Assembly (NCBI GenBank): GCA_019414045.1
Contig: DXMW01000024.1
Span: forward strand, 62,001-126,000
Origin: Collinsella sp.
GTDB taxonomy: Bacteria > Actinomycetota > Coriobacteriia > Coriobacteriales > Coriobacteriaceae
DNA: 64,000 nucleotides
Direction: 5' to 3'
Below are positions 1-7,715 of the stretch, piece after piece. Within the stretch, counting starts at the first letter, position 1, and every line of letters starts with the position of its first letter. A program made the translations under genes and the position numbers. The notes under the pieces were generated by a model, which did no database searches, was not told where the DNA came from, and saw only the letters and a list, made by a program, of their open reading frames with translations.

Positions 1-614
1 CGACCGGTGTCGGCCAGTGGCTGATCGCGCACGGCATCTCGATCGTTTTTACCTGGCCCGCAGCGGTCATTTCGGCCGTCGTTGTGTCGTTTCCGCTGGT
101 CTACCGCACGGCGCTCGGAGCCTTCGAGAGCCTCGACACGCAGATGCTCGACGCCGCACGAACCCTGGGATGGTCCGAGCGTCGCATCTTTACCAAGCTT
201 ATGATGCCGCTTGGCTGGCCTTCGATTGCCGCCGGCGCGGTGCTTGCCTTCGCGCGTGCCATGGGCGAGTTTGGCTGCACCCTGTTCTTTGCGGGCAACT
301 ACGCCGGCATTACCCAGACCATCCCCATCGCCATCTACTTTGAGTGGATGGGCGGCAACACGTCGGTGGCCCTCTTTTGGGTCGCCGTCGTGATCGTGTT
401 CAGTTTCCTGGTCATCCTGTTCATCAATATGTACACGGCGCATTCGCAAAAGTACCGCGGGCGCGGCCTGTCCCGCGCGGAGCGCAAGCAGGCCAAGCAG
501 CTGGGCAGCCAGGCCGATTCGCTCGACCCAGTGGGCGGCGATGCGCTGCGTATCGATCGCGAGGCGCTGGCCGAGCTTATGCGCGATGGCGCGGTCGCAA
601 AGGGAGGTCGATAA
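1..614 (+). CDS. modB: Molybdate-type ABC transporter permease, 5' truncated by window edge
   Basis: This is the C-terminal part of an integral-membrane permease, read in the frame whose codons begin at base 3. The EAA-type loop that contacts the ATPase is visible (LDAARTLGWSERRIFTKLMM, then PLGWPSIAAGAVLAFARAMG). The GEFG motif that follows is typical of ModB/CysT-type permeases. Hydrophobic segments precede and follow the loop, and the tail is hydrophilic. It ends 3 bases before the ATPase gene, so the two are cotranscribed. Molybdate is favoured over sulfate or tungstate because molybdenum enzymes and a ModE-like protein occur in the same window. The substrate is inferred. Confidence 0.8.
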   Translation, partial: TGVGQWLIAHGISIVFTWPAAVISAVVVSFPLVYRTALGAFESLDTQMLDAARTLGWSERRIFTKLMMPLGWPSIAAGAVLAFARAMGEFGCTLFFAGNYAGITQTIPIAIYFEWMGGNTSVALFWVAVVIVFSFLVILFINMYTAHSQKYRGRGLSRAERKQAKQLGSQADSLDPVGGDALRIDREALAELMRDGAVAKGGR

Positions 615-617
615 GCC

Positions 618-1688
618 ATGTCGCTCGTTCTGGATATCAAAAAGCGCTATCCGGGCTTTACCCTCGACATTCAGCTCGATGCCGGCGAGGAGCGTGTGGC
701 GCTGCTGGGCGCCTCGGGTTGCGGCAAGAGCTGCACGTTGCGCTGCATTGCCGGCGTGGAGACACCCGACGAGGGCGAGATTGTCGTCAACGGCGTGACC
801 TTTTTTGACTCGGCGGCGGGTATCAACCTGTCGCCCCAGGAGCGAAAATGCGCCCTGCTGTTCCAAAACTATCAGCTGTTTCCCAACATGACGGTGGCCG
901 ATAACGTTTGCGCCGGTGTTAAGGATGCGGGTGACGCCGCCGCGCGCAAAAAGCTCGCCGAGCGCTATCTGGGCATTTTCGGTCTGGCCGATTTTGCCGA
1001 CCGCTACCCCGCGCGCCTCTCGGGCGGTCAGCAGCAACGCGTGGCGCTTGCGCGCATGGTGGCGGCGCATCCGGGCATTTTTATGTTCGACGAGCCCATG
1101 AGCGCGCTCGATTCCTATCTTAAGAGCGCGCTCGAACAGAACATGCTCGACCTGTTCGATGTGTGCAACCGTACCGTGCTCTACGTGAGCCACGACATCG
1201 ACGAAGCGTGCCGTCTGTGCGAGCGCATTTGTGTGATGCACGACGGGCATATGGAGGAGATCGGCTCCGTCGAGGACGTGGTCCGCCGGCCGCAAACCTT
1301 GGCTGCGCTGCGCCTGACGGGCTGCAAGAATACGAGCCGCGCGCGCAAGATCGGCGACGAAGAAGTTGAGGCCCTCGACTGGGGCATGACCTTCAACGTG
1401 GGCCGTGAGGTTCCCGATAACGTGGCGTACCTGGGTATTCGTGCGAGCTACTTCCATGTGGACAACCGTGCTGAGCGGGGTCGCAACAGCTACGACCTGC
1501 ATGTGGCCCGCGTGAGCGATTCACGTTTTGAGCGCCTGGTGCTGCTGGACGTGCCGCGCGCCGACGCGCCGACGCGCCTGCAGTGGAAGGTCAACAAAGT
1601 GCGCATGCCTGTCGACGAGCTGCCGCAAGCAGGCGAGACGCTGCGCATGCATTTTGATGCCAGCAGGATCCATTTGGTTTGTCGATAG
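618..1688 (+). CDS. modC: ABC transporter ATP-binding protein, molybdate type
   Basis: This 356-residue ATPase energises the upstream permease. Walker A is GASGCGKS (about residues 31-38), the signature is LSGGQQQRVALARM (about 134-147), Walker B is FMFDEPMSALD and the switch is YVSHDIDEA. About 120 residues follow the ATPase domain, in the position of a TOBE-like regulatory domain, but they are divergent. The gene starts just after the permease stop, preceded by AAGGGAGG. Its tail ends in a GC hairpin, so the operon ends here. Molybdate or tungstate import would serve the molybdopterin enzyme at 17.9 kb. The ABC ATPase assignment is certain; the substrate is inferred. Confidence 0.82.
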   Translation: MSLVLDIKKRYPGFTLDIQLDAGEERVALLGASGCGKSCTLRCIAGVETPDEGEIVVNGVTFFDSAAGINLSPQERKCALLFQNYQLFPNMTVADNVCAGVKDAGDAAARKKLAERYLGIFGLADFADRYPARLSGGQQQRVALARMVAAHPGIFMFDEPMSALDSYLKSALEQNMLDLFDVCNRTVLYVSHDIDEACRLCERICVMHDGHMEEIGSVEDVVRRPQTLAALRLTGCKNTSRARKIGDEEVEALDWGMTFNVGREVPDNVAYLGIRASYFHVDNRAERGRNSYDLHVARVSDSRFERLVLLDVPRADAPTRLQWKVNKVRMPVDELPQAGETLRMHFDASRIHLVCR

Positions 1689-1695
1689 CGCCGGG

Positions 1696-1738
1696 TAATG
1701 CCGTCGGGGAATATAAGCCTCGGCGGCTTTGTTTTTGC
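1696..1738 (+). terminator. Rho-independent terminator after the modBC operon
   Basis: GCCGTCGGGG pairs with CCTCGGCGGC, with two G:U wobbles, around an 8-base loop. The T-rich run TTTGTTTTT follows. It lies 8 bases after the modC stop. Confidence 0.6.
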
Positions 1739-1832
1739 CGTTCGCCGAATGAGGAATGACAAACTCTTATCAATTAAGATAATTATTTATTAAACGACGG
1801 CACACGACGCTGTCGTACGAATGTCAACGGTG

Positions 1833-1861
1833 TTCGCATGGTCGATGACCGTTGGTATAGT
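1833..1861 (+). promoter_or_regulatory. Possible promoter of the double-cubane reductase/activase operon
   Basis: TTCGCA at 1833-1838 and TATAGT at 1856-1861 are spaced by 17 bases. The stretch 1760-1800 just upstream is strikingly AT-rich and contains TTATCAATTAAGATAA, a short inverted repeat that could be an operator. The remaining 1689-2119 sequence holds only this promoter, a leader ORF and nothing else recognised. Confidence 0.35.
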
Positions 1862-1891
1862 TGACCTCAACTTGTAAAGGAGGGTGCGCAC

Positions 1892-1960
1892 ATGCCGCAG
1901 ACGACATACATTCGCCGCGTTGCCGCGCGTGCCCTATATATCGCTCGGAGCCGCATATGA
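1892..1960 (+). CDS. Possible 22-residue basic leader peptide
   Basis: ATG is preceded by a strong AAAGGAGG ribosome site about 8 bases upstream. It opens 22 codons rich in Arg and Ala and ends at TGA. It sits between the putative promoter and the double-cubane reductase gene, where a leader peptide could act. No homologue is recognised, and it may be a chance ORF. The good ribosome site is the only reason to list it. Confidence 0.3.
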   Translation: MPQTTYIRRVAARALYIARSRI

Positions 1961-2119
1961 GCAGGTATGTTCACGGCTCCGGGAGAGACGACGCACAATT
2001 AAATAGTCAACCGCAAAGCAGGTTCCCCAAAATTCCGGGTTTGAGCACGGCAGGGCAATCGCCGCCCGTCGTGCATCGATACCGCTGTTATCCGTTTTTG
2101 GTTCGAGAGGGGAACCGCC

Positions 2120-3403
2120 ATGGCTGAAGAATTCGATTTCCATCCGATGTGGGAGAGCCTCGGCATGAATCTTGCCGACCACGACATGCTGCTGGGCGCC
2201 GTGGGCCAGATGTACGGCGATATGTTCTTGACGCAGAACAATCGCCCCAAGTCCACGTCCTACCTGGACTTTGTGGCCACCAACATCCACAGCGGCCGTA
2301 TTAAGGAGATGCTCGACAAGAAGGAGGCCGGCGAGGCCACCAAGATCGTCGGTTCGTTCTGCGTGTACGTGCCCGAGGAGATTGTGCTCGCCTGCGACGG
2401 TATTCCCGTGGGCCTGTGCTCGGGTGCCGATTGGGCAACCGATAAGGTCGAGGAGCATCTGCCGCGCAACACCTGCCCGCTTATCAAGAGCTTTGCCGGC
2501 TTTAAGCTGGGCGAGGTCTGCCCCTACATTGAGTCGAGTGACTTGGTGGTAGGCGAGAACACCTGCGATGGCAAGAAGAAGGCCTACGAGTTTTTTGCCA
2601 CGCAAAAGAACATGTACGTCATGGATATTCCCAACGTACACGACGAGTCGACGCTCGTGACCTGGAAGGCCGAGGTCAAGAAGCTCGCCGCCAAGATCGA
2701 GGAAGAGTGCGGCGTCACGATTACGCCTGAGCGTCTGAAGGCCGCCATCCACGCCGTCAATGAGAAGCGTCGCGCCCTGCAGCGCCTCGCTGCCACGCGC
2801 GCTGCCGACCCTGCGCCCATCAGCGGTCTTGACAGCCTGCTGACCGTTCAGGCCGCCTTTATGGACGACACGCCACGTCTGACCGGAGCCATTAACGATA
2901 TGGCGGCCGAGTGTGAGCAGCGTGTCGAGGTCGGCGAGGGCGTGGCGCCCAAGGGGACTAAGCGCATCCTGTACACCGGTACGCCCATGGCCGTGCCCAA
3001 CTGGAAGCTGTTCAACCTCATCGAGAAAGCCGGTGGCATTGTGGTAGGCGAGGAGTCCTGCACGGGCTCGCGCTATTACAAGGACCTGGTCGACGAGTCC
3101 GGTGAGACGGTCGACGAGATGCTCGATGCCATCGCCGAGCGCTACTTTAAGATCAACTGCGCCGTCTTTACGCCCAACGACCAGCGTATGAAGGACATTG
3201 TCCAGATGGCCAAGGACCTGCATGCCGACGGCATCGTCGACGTGGCCCTGCAGTTCTGCACGCTCTATGAGATGGAGTCCTTCGCCGTGGAGAAGGCCGC
3301 CGAGGAGGCGGGCATTCCGTTCATGCACATCACGACCGACTACGCCGGCGAGGACGCAGGCCAATTGCAGACGCGCATCGAAGCTTTCTTGGAAACCATT
3401 TAG
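2120..3403 (+). CDS. Double-cubane-cluster-type anaerobic reductase (HgdB/YjiM family)
   Basis: This 427-residue protein belongs to the 2-hydroxyacyl-CoA dehydratase D-component family, in the branch whose characterised members carry a double-cubane [8Fe-9S] cluster. Family landmarks are several cysteines in conserved settings: GSFCVYVPEE, RNTCPLIKSF, GEVCPYIESSD, GENTCDGKKKAYE, GEESCTGSRYY, KINCAVFTPND and LQFCTLYEMESF. Members receive low-potential electrons from an ATP-dependent activase, which is encoded at 4874. The substrate of this branch is unknown; acetylene and small-molecule reduction have been reported for related proteins. The start has GAGAGGGGAA upstream. It is followed by a structured intergenic element and a frameshifted paralogue. 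Confidence 0.82.
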   Translation: MAEEFDFHPMWESLGMNLADHDMLLGAVGQMYGDMFLTQNNRPKSTSYLDFVATNIHSGRIKEMLDKKEAGEATKIVGSFCVYVPEEIVLACDGIPVGLCSGADWATDKVEEHLPRNTCPLIKSFAGFKLGEVCPYIESSDLVVGENTCDGKKKAYEFFATQKNMYVMDIPNVHDESTLVTWKAEVKKLAAKIEEECGVTITPERLKAAIHAVNEKRRALQRLAATRAADPAPISGLDSLLTVQAAFMDDTPRLTGAINDMAAECEQRVEVGEGVAPKGTKRILYTGTPMAVPNWKLFNLIEKAGGIVVGEESCTGSRYYKDLVDESGETVDEMLDAIAERYFKINCAVFTPNDQRMKDIVQMAKDLHADGIVDVALQFCTLYEMESFAVEKAAEEAGIPFMHITTDYAGEDAGQLQTRIEAFLETI

Positions 3404-3418
3404 GGCTATACGTTCCGG

Positions 3419-3520
3419 CGGCTTCCCCAGGTACCCGATCTTGCCGTTCAAACCGTCGCTTGCGTACCAAAGTGCGCGGAGCTGCTCTTTCACGGCAACC
3501 TCGGGCGCCTGGGAAAGCCG
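3419..3520 (+). repeat. Structured intergenic element, family 1, copy 1
   Basis: The outer arms CGGCTTCCCCAGG and CCTGGGAAAGCCG pair with one mismatch. A second stem, TTGCCGT/ACGGCAA, lies inside. A third apical stem is GCGTAC-CAAA-GTGCGC. Unpaired TTCAAACC and CTCTTTC flank the apical hairpin. The same plan recurs at 4720 and 27918 with compensatory changes. No T-run follows, so it is not a simple terminator. It could be an mRNA processing or stability element, or a palindromic repeat. Confidence 0.7.
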
Positions 3521-3553
3521 TTTCCTTGGTTGGTTAAAAGGTTTAGGAGTTAT

Positions 3554-4719
3554 ATGTCGGAAAATATTGAGCAGTCGTTGCCCAGCACGTTTGAGGAGTT
3601 CAACGAGCAGCGCAAGGCCGCGTTTATTCGCGTCAAGGATTATAAACAGGCCGGCAATCGCCTGGTCGGCTTTTTGTGCAGCTATACGCCGCTCGAGATT
3701 ATCGATGCCGCGGGGGCCGCAAGTGTCGCTCTGTGCGGTACGTCCGATGAGGTGATCCCCGAGGCCGAGAAGGTACTGCCCGCGAACCTCTGCCCGCTCA
3801 TCAAGTCGACCTACGGCTTTGCCTACTCGCAAAAGTGCCCGTTTACGTACTTTAGCGACATGATCATCGGCGAGACCACCTGCGACGGCAAGAAGAAGAT
3901 GTACGAGCTGCTGGGGGGGGGCTCAAGCGCACGCACATTCTGCACCTGCCGCAGGGTCGCGATCGCGCCTACGAGCGTGAAAGCTGGTACGAGGAGTGCC
4001 GCCTACTCAAGGAGGAGCTCGAGAACTTCTACGGCATCACGATTACCGACGATGACCTGCGCGCCGCCGTCCGTCGTCGCAACCGTTTGCGTGCGGCCCA
4101 GCTCGAGATGTTTGCGCTGCAGGCTAACCAGCCGGCGGCCATGAGCGGCGTCGACCTGATGAGCACCATGTTTGCCGGTACGTTCAGCTTTGATATCGAG
4201 GCCTATACGGATCAGCTGGAGCAAAAGGTTGCCAAGCTGCGCGAGGCCTACGATGCGGGCGAGCGCCCGGTTGCGGCGGATGCCAAGCGCATTCTGATCA
4301 CCGGCTGCCCGGTGGGCGGCGTGATCAACAAGATAGGCCGTACTATCGAGTCCAATGGCGGCGTGGTCGTGTGCATGGACGACTGCTCGGGTGAGCGCAC
4401 GGCGGCCATGATGATCGACCCCGATGCTCCCGATATCCTGCGCGCCATCGCCGACCGCTACCTGGATATCAACTGCTCGGTCATGACGCCCAACGACAGC
4501 CGCATGGGGAACACGCTTGCCATGTGCGAGAAGTATCATGTCGATGGCGTGGTAGAGAGCGTGCTCCAGGCCTGCCACACCTTTAACGTGGAGAGTGCGC
4601 GCATGCAGGAAGCTGTCGAGGGTGCGGGCATTCCGTATATGAAGATCGAGACCGACTACAGCAACGGTGACATGGGCCAGATCGAGACCCGCATCGCCGC
4701 CTTCATCGAAACCCTCTAG
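3554..4719 (+). pseudogene. Second double-cubane-cluster reductase homologue, frameshifted at a G9 tract
   Basis: Two overlapping frames together give a paralogue of the 2120 gene. Residues 1 to about 122 are read from ATG 3554, with GDKKK-type landmarks such as ANLCPLIKS and ETTCDGKKK. The rest is read in the next frame from about 3921, with DDCSGE, INCSVMTPND and LQACHTFNVES. The break falls exactly at a run of nine G (3913-3921). A run of seven or ten G would restore one 388-390-residue frame (LLGG-LKRTHILHLPQG). The rest shows no decay and keeps coding bias. This could be a sequencing or assembly error in the homopolymer, a recent mutation, or reversible slippage. Function, if restored, would match the upstream gene. 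Confidence 0.75.
3913..3921 (+). repeat. G9 homopolymer at the frameshift point
   Basis: Nine consecutive G after CTGCT. The length leaves the downstream frame off by one, and gain of one or loss of two G would restore it. Confidence 0.9.
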
Positions 4720-4814
4720 CTTCCTCAGGCACCGGATCTTGCCCCTCAAACCGTCGCTTGCGTACCAAAGTACGCCGCGCTCCTCTTTCGGGGCAACCTC
4801 CGGCACCTGAGAAA
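4720..4814 (+). repeat. Structured intergenic element, family 1, copy 2
   Basis: It has the same architecture and about the same length as the element at 3419. The outer arms are CTTCCTCAGG/CCTGAGAAA, the middle stem is TTGCCCC/GGGGCAA and the apical hairpin is GCGTAC-CAAA-GTACGC. Compared with copy 1, the middle stem changed from GCCGT/ACGGC to GCCCC/GGGGC, and the outer stem changed C:G to T:A. Both preserve pairing. The unpaired TCAAACCGTCGC is identical in both copies. Confidence 0.7.
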
Positions 4815-4873
4815 CCTAGAGCTAAGGCGCCTGAACGCGCCGCTGTCTTTGATGTTTGGATTAGGAGAGAGCC

Positions 4874-5638
4874 ATGATAGGGATCGGGGTCGATATCGGG
4901 TCTACGGCGGCTAAGGCTGCTGTGGTCGATGGTGAGGGTTCGGTGGCGTGGACGTGCGTGCAGCCAACCGGGTTCTCCTCGGTCGATGCCGCCGATAGGT
5001 TGCGCGAGGCGCTCGCGGCGGCGGGCTTTGACGTTGCATCCGATTCTGCGCGTGTGGTGGCCACGGGTTACGGGCGCGTGGCTGTGCCATACGCCCACAA
5101 GGTTGTGACCGAGATTACCTGCCACGGCGCCGGTGCCGTGCGTCTGTTTGGCGATCGCGGCACGGTGATTGACGTGGGCGGCCAGGACACCAAGGTCATT
5201 CAGCTTAAAAATGGCCGCGTGGCCAAGTTTGCCATGAACGACAAGTGCGCTGCCGGCACGGGGCGCTTTTTGGAGATCATGGCCGACCGCCTAGGTATTT
5301 CTCAACAGCAGATGGCCGACCTGGCGCGTTCCGGCGAGCCTACCAAGATTTCCAGCATGTGCACGGTGTTTGCCGAAAGTGAGGTCATTAGCCTGATCGG
5401 TCGCGGTGAGCCGCGCGAGAACATCGCACGTGGCGTGATCGACAGCGTGGTCTCGCGCGTGGCGACCATGGCCGGGCAGGCCGCGGGCGCCCCGTACTAC
5501 CTGACCGGTGGCCTGTGCGAGAACGCCTTCGTGGTGGAGCGGTTGGGCGAGCTGCTGGGGTCGCCGGTGACCACCTCGCCCCAGGCTCGCTTTGCCGGTG
5601 CCATCGGCGCGGCGATTCGCGCACAGGCGCTCGATTAA
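4874..5638 (+). CDS. Acyl-CoA dehydratase activase (2-hydroxyglutaryl-CoA dehydratase activator family)
   Basis: This 254-residue ASKHA-fold ATPase is the archerase that injects low-potential electrons into the double-cubane reductases upstream. The phosphate loop is GIGVDIGSTAAKAAVVDG at the N-terminus, and a second, IDVGGQDTKVIQ, is central. The two cysteines that hold a [4Fe-4S] cluster across the homodimer are seen in NDKCAAGTGRF (about residue 127) and SSMCTVFAESE (about 166). TGGLCENAFV and the C-terminal ARFAGAIGAA motif are typical. The length matches the family (about 255-265). It starts with GGAGAG upstream and lies 154 bases after the frameshifted reductase. selD follows closely, linking the activase to the selenium genes. 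Confidence 0.88.
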   Translation: MIGIGVDIGSTAAKAAVVDGEGSVAWTCVQPTGFSSVDAADRLREALAAAGFDVASDSARVVATGYGRVAVPYAHKVVTEITCHGAGAVRLFGDRGTVIDVGGQDTKVIQLKNGRVAKFAMNDKCAAGTGRFLEIMADRLGISQQQMADLARSGEPTKISSMCTVFAESEVISLIGRGEPRENIARGVIDSVVSRVATMAGQAAGAPYYLTGGLCENAFVVERLGELLGSPVTTSPQARFAGAIGAAIRAQALD

Positions 5639-5708
5639 TGCATCGGCCGTGGGCCTGCATTCATGCGTATACTGGGAGGAAATGATTGACCGATGAGAGG
5701 AGGTATCG

Positions 5709-6758
5709 ATGGCTGACGATCAGATTAAGCTCACGTCTATGACTGCCGCGAGCGGTTGAGCCGCTAAGTTGGCTCCTGGAGCCCTCGCCCAGGTCCTGGG
5801 CGACTTACCCAATGTGCATAACGACAACCTGCTCGTGGGGTTCGATACCTCCGACGATGCGAGTGTTTTTCGCGTTGGCGACAACTTGGGCCTCGTGCAG
5901 TCCATCGACTTCTTCCCGCCGATGGTCGATGACCCGTTTCTGTTTGGTCAGATCGCCGCGGCCAACTCGCTTTCGGACATCTACGCCATGGGCGGGCGGC
6001 CGAGCCATGCCATGAACCTGCTGTGCATACCTAACTGCCTGGGCGTCGAGGTTGCCGGCCAGATTTTGGCGGGTGGCGCCGACAAGTGCGTCGAGGCTGG
6101 CTGCACCATCGCGGGCGGCCACACCATCAACGACGACGAGCCCAAGTACGGCCTGTCCGTGAGCGGTTTTGTGCCACTCGACCGCATGCTCGCCAACAGC
6201 GGTGCGCGCGTGGGCGATGTCCTACTGCTGACCAAGGCGATCGGCTCGGGCATTATCACCACGGCCATTAAGGGCGAGCTCATCGAGCAGGACGAGGCCA
6301 GCCAGATGTTTGATTCTATGCGCACCCTCAACGAGGCCCCGATCCGTTTGGCCGAGGGGCTCGAACTTCACGGCTGCACCGACATTACGGGCTTTGGCCT
6401 GATTGGGCATGCGTGCGAGATGGCCGAGGGCTCGGGCGTGCAGATTGAGCTTGCGTCGGGGGCGGTGCCGCTCTTTGACCAGGTGCTCGACATGGCGCGT
6501 CTGGGCATTATCCCCGCTGGCTCCTACCGCAACCAGGACTTCTTTGGCCCGCGCGTGGCGGCCGACGATGACCTGGAGCCGGGCATGCTAGATGCGCTGT
6601 ACGACCCGCAGACCTCGGGCGGCCTGCTCATCGCAGCGCCTGCTGCCGATGTGGATGAACTCGCGCGCCGTCTGCATGCCGAGGATCGCATCGCCGCCAC
6701 AATCGGCCGCGTGTGCGAGGCGGTGCCGGGTGGTCCTGCCGTTCACGTTGTGCATTAA
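5709..6758 (+). CDS. selD: Selenide, water dikinase, itself a selenoprotein (UGA = Sec17)
   Basis: SelD makes selenophosphate from selenide and ATP, the selenium donor for tRNA-Sec and other selenium uses. The real start is ATG 5709 with a strong AGAGGAGG ribosome site. Codon 17 is TGA (5757-5759) within SG-U-AAKLAPG, the position held by Cys or Sec in this family, so the protein is 349 residues with Sec17. An annotation starting at an internal codon after the TGA would wrongly drop the catalytic N-terminus. The AIRS-type ATP-binding body is intact (HNDNLLVGFDTSDDASVFR, GGHTINDDEPKYG, TGFGLIGHACEM, DPQTSGGLL). SelA, SelB and tRNA-Sec in the window support UGA decoding. It opens the selD-yedF-DUF3343-desulfurase cluster. 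Confidence 0.95.
5757..5801 (+). promoter_or_regulatory. Selenocysteine UGA codon with downstream SECIS-like hairpin
   Basis: In-frame TGA 5757-5759 is followed by coding sequence that can fold. A short stem GGCTC-CTG-GAGCC occupies 5771-5783. A stronger stem GCCCAG-GTC-CTGGGC occupies 5787-5801, whose apex AGGUCCU resembles the AGGUCUG apex recognised by SelB in the E. coli fdhF SECIS. Distance from UGA to the second stem is 27 bases, longer than in E. coli, so the exact SECIS boundaries are uncertain. Confidence 0.6.
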
Positions 6759-6817
6759 GGAAAACCGTTTATGCGACCGTCTGCTGTTCTGGGCGGTCCC
6801 TTTTGAGAGGATTTGCT

Positions 6818-7444
6818 ATGTCACCTAAGATTGAAGTCAATGCCATGGGCGATGCCTGTCCGCTGCCCGTCGTCAAGACGCTTAAGGCGCTCAAACAGCT
6901 TGACGGCGAGGGTGCCGTGGTGACCTCGGTCGATAACGAGACCGCCGTCAAGAACATCTCCAAGATGGCGCAGGAGAAGGGCTGCACGGCCTCGGTCGAG
7001 AAGATCTCGGACGCCGAGTGGCACGTGACCGTCACGACCGCGGGTGCCGTGGCCGTTGCGGACCCCGAGCAGGACGGTGCCGCTTTCTGCGACGCCAGCG
7101 CCGGCAAGGGCAAACTCGTCATTTCCGTCTACACCGATTGCATGGGCCGTGGCGACGACGAGCTGGGCCACAAGCTCATGAAGGCCTTCATCTTTGCCGT
7201 GACGCAGCAGGAGGAGCTGCCCGCGACCATGCTGTTCTACAACGGCGGTGCCAAGCTCACCGTAGAGGGCTCTCCGGTGCTCGACGACCTGAAGGGCCTG
7301 GCCGAGCAGGGCGTCGAGATTCTCACCTGCGGTACCTGCCTGGACCACTTTGGCATTAAAGACCAGCTTGCGGTGGGCGAGGTCACCAACATGTACGTGA
7401 TCGTGGAGAAGATGGAGCAGGCCGTGCGCGTCGTGCGCCCGTAG
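6818..7444 (+). CDS. yedF: Selenium metabolism protein YedF (TusA-like plus DsrE-like)
   Basis: The 208-residue protein begins with a TusA/SirA-like domain carrying the CPxP motif (GDACPLPVVKTLKAL, residues about 7-21). A linker and a DsrE/F-like domain follow (about 90-205), with cysteines in TCGTCLDHFG. This two-domain form is the YedF family found beside selD in organisms that use selenium. A role in carrying selenium as persulfide/perselenide to SelD or to a labile Se cofactor is inferred from family and context. The start is ATG 6818, after GAGAGG. It lies 59 bases after selD, with DUF3343 next. Confidence 0.85.
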   Translation: MSPKIEVNAMGDACPLPVVKTLKALKQLDGEGAVVTSVDNETAVKNISKMAQEKGCTASVEKISDAEWHVTVTTAGAVAVADPEQDGAAFCDASAGKGKLVISVYTDCMGRGDDELGHKLMKAFIFAVTQQEELPATMLFYNGGAKLTVEGSPVLDDLKGLAEQGVEILTCGTCLDHFGIKDQLAVGEVTNMYVIVEKMEQAVRVVRP

Positions 7445-7463
7445 CGTATTGGTTGGAGTTGCC

Positions 7464-7715
7464 ATGAGGGAGAAGCGCCCGGCGCTTGTCATCACGTTTC
7501 CTACCACGGCGGCCGCCATGGGGTGCGAGACCCTATGCATCGAGCGCGGCCTTCCCGGGCGAACGATTCCCGTGCCCGGGGAGGTCGCTGCCGGCTGCGG
7601 TCTGGCGTGGAAGGCGTTGCCTGCCGATGAGGAACTGCTGCGCGCCGAGCTTGCCGCAGCGGGCATTCCCACCGAGGGCTATACCGTGATTGATATGTGG
7701 GAGGTCGTGCGATGA
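7464..7715 (+). CDS. DUF3343 putative Se/S carrier-like protein
   Basis: An 83-residue protein of the family that travels with selD, yedF and a class V aminotransferase-fold desulfurase. Visible landmarks are TFPTTAAAMGCETLC near residues 11-25 and VAAGCGLAW near 43-51. The family is proposed to bind or carry sulfur or selenium, but no reaction is proven. The ATG 7464 start has TTGGAG upstream. Its stop overlaps the start of the next gene (ATGA at 7712), so translation is coupled. Confidence 0.8.
   Translation: MREKRPALVITFPTTAAAMGCETLCIERGLPGRTIPVPGEVAAGCGLAWKALPADEELLRAELAAAGIPTEGYTVIDMWEVVR

Noticed and set aside
1861..2127. 88-codon frame before the double-cubane reductase
   Set aside because: It lacks a start with a ribosome site, overlaps the better 22-codon leader ORF in another frame and runs into the next gene. 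It has no family likeness.
3913..3921. Programmed frameshifting in the second reductase
   Set aside because: No stimulatory hairpin or ribosome-site-like sequence was seen close to the run. The intact paralogue at 2120 needs no frameshift, so slippage in DNA or sequence error is simpler.
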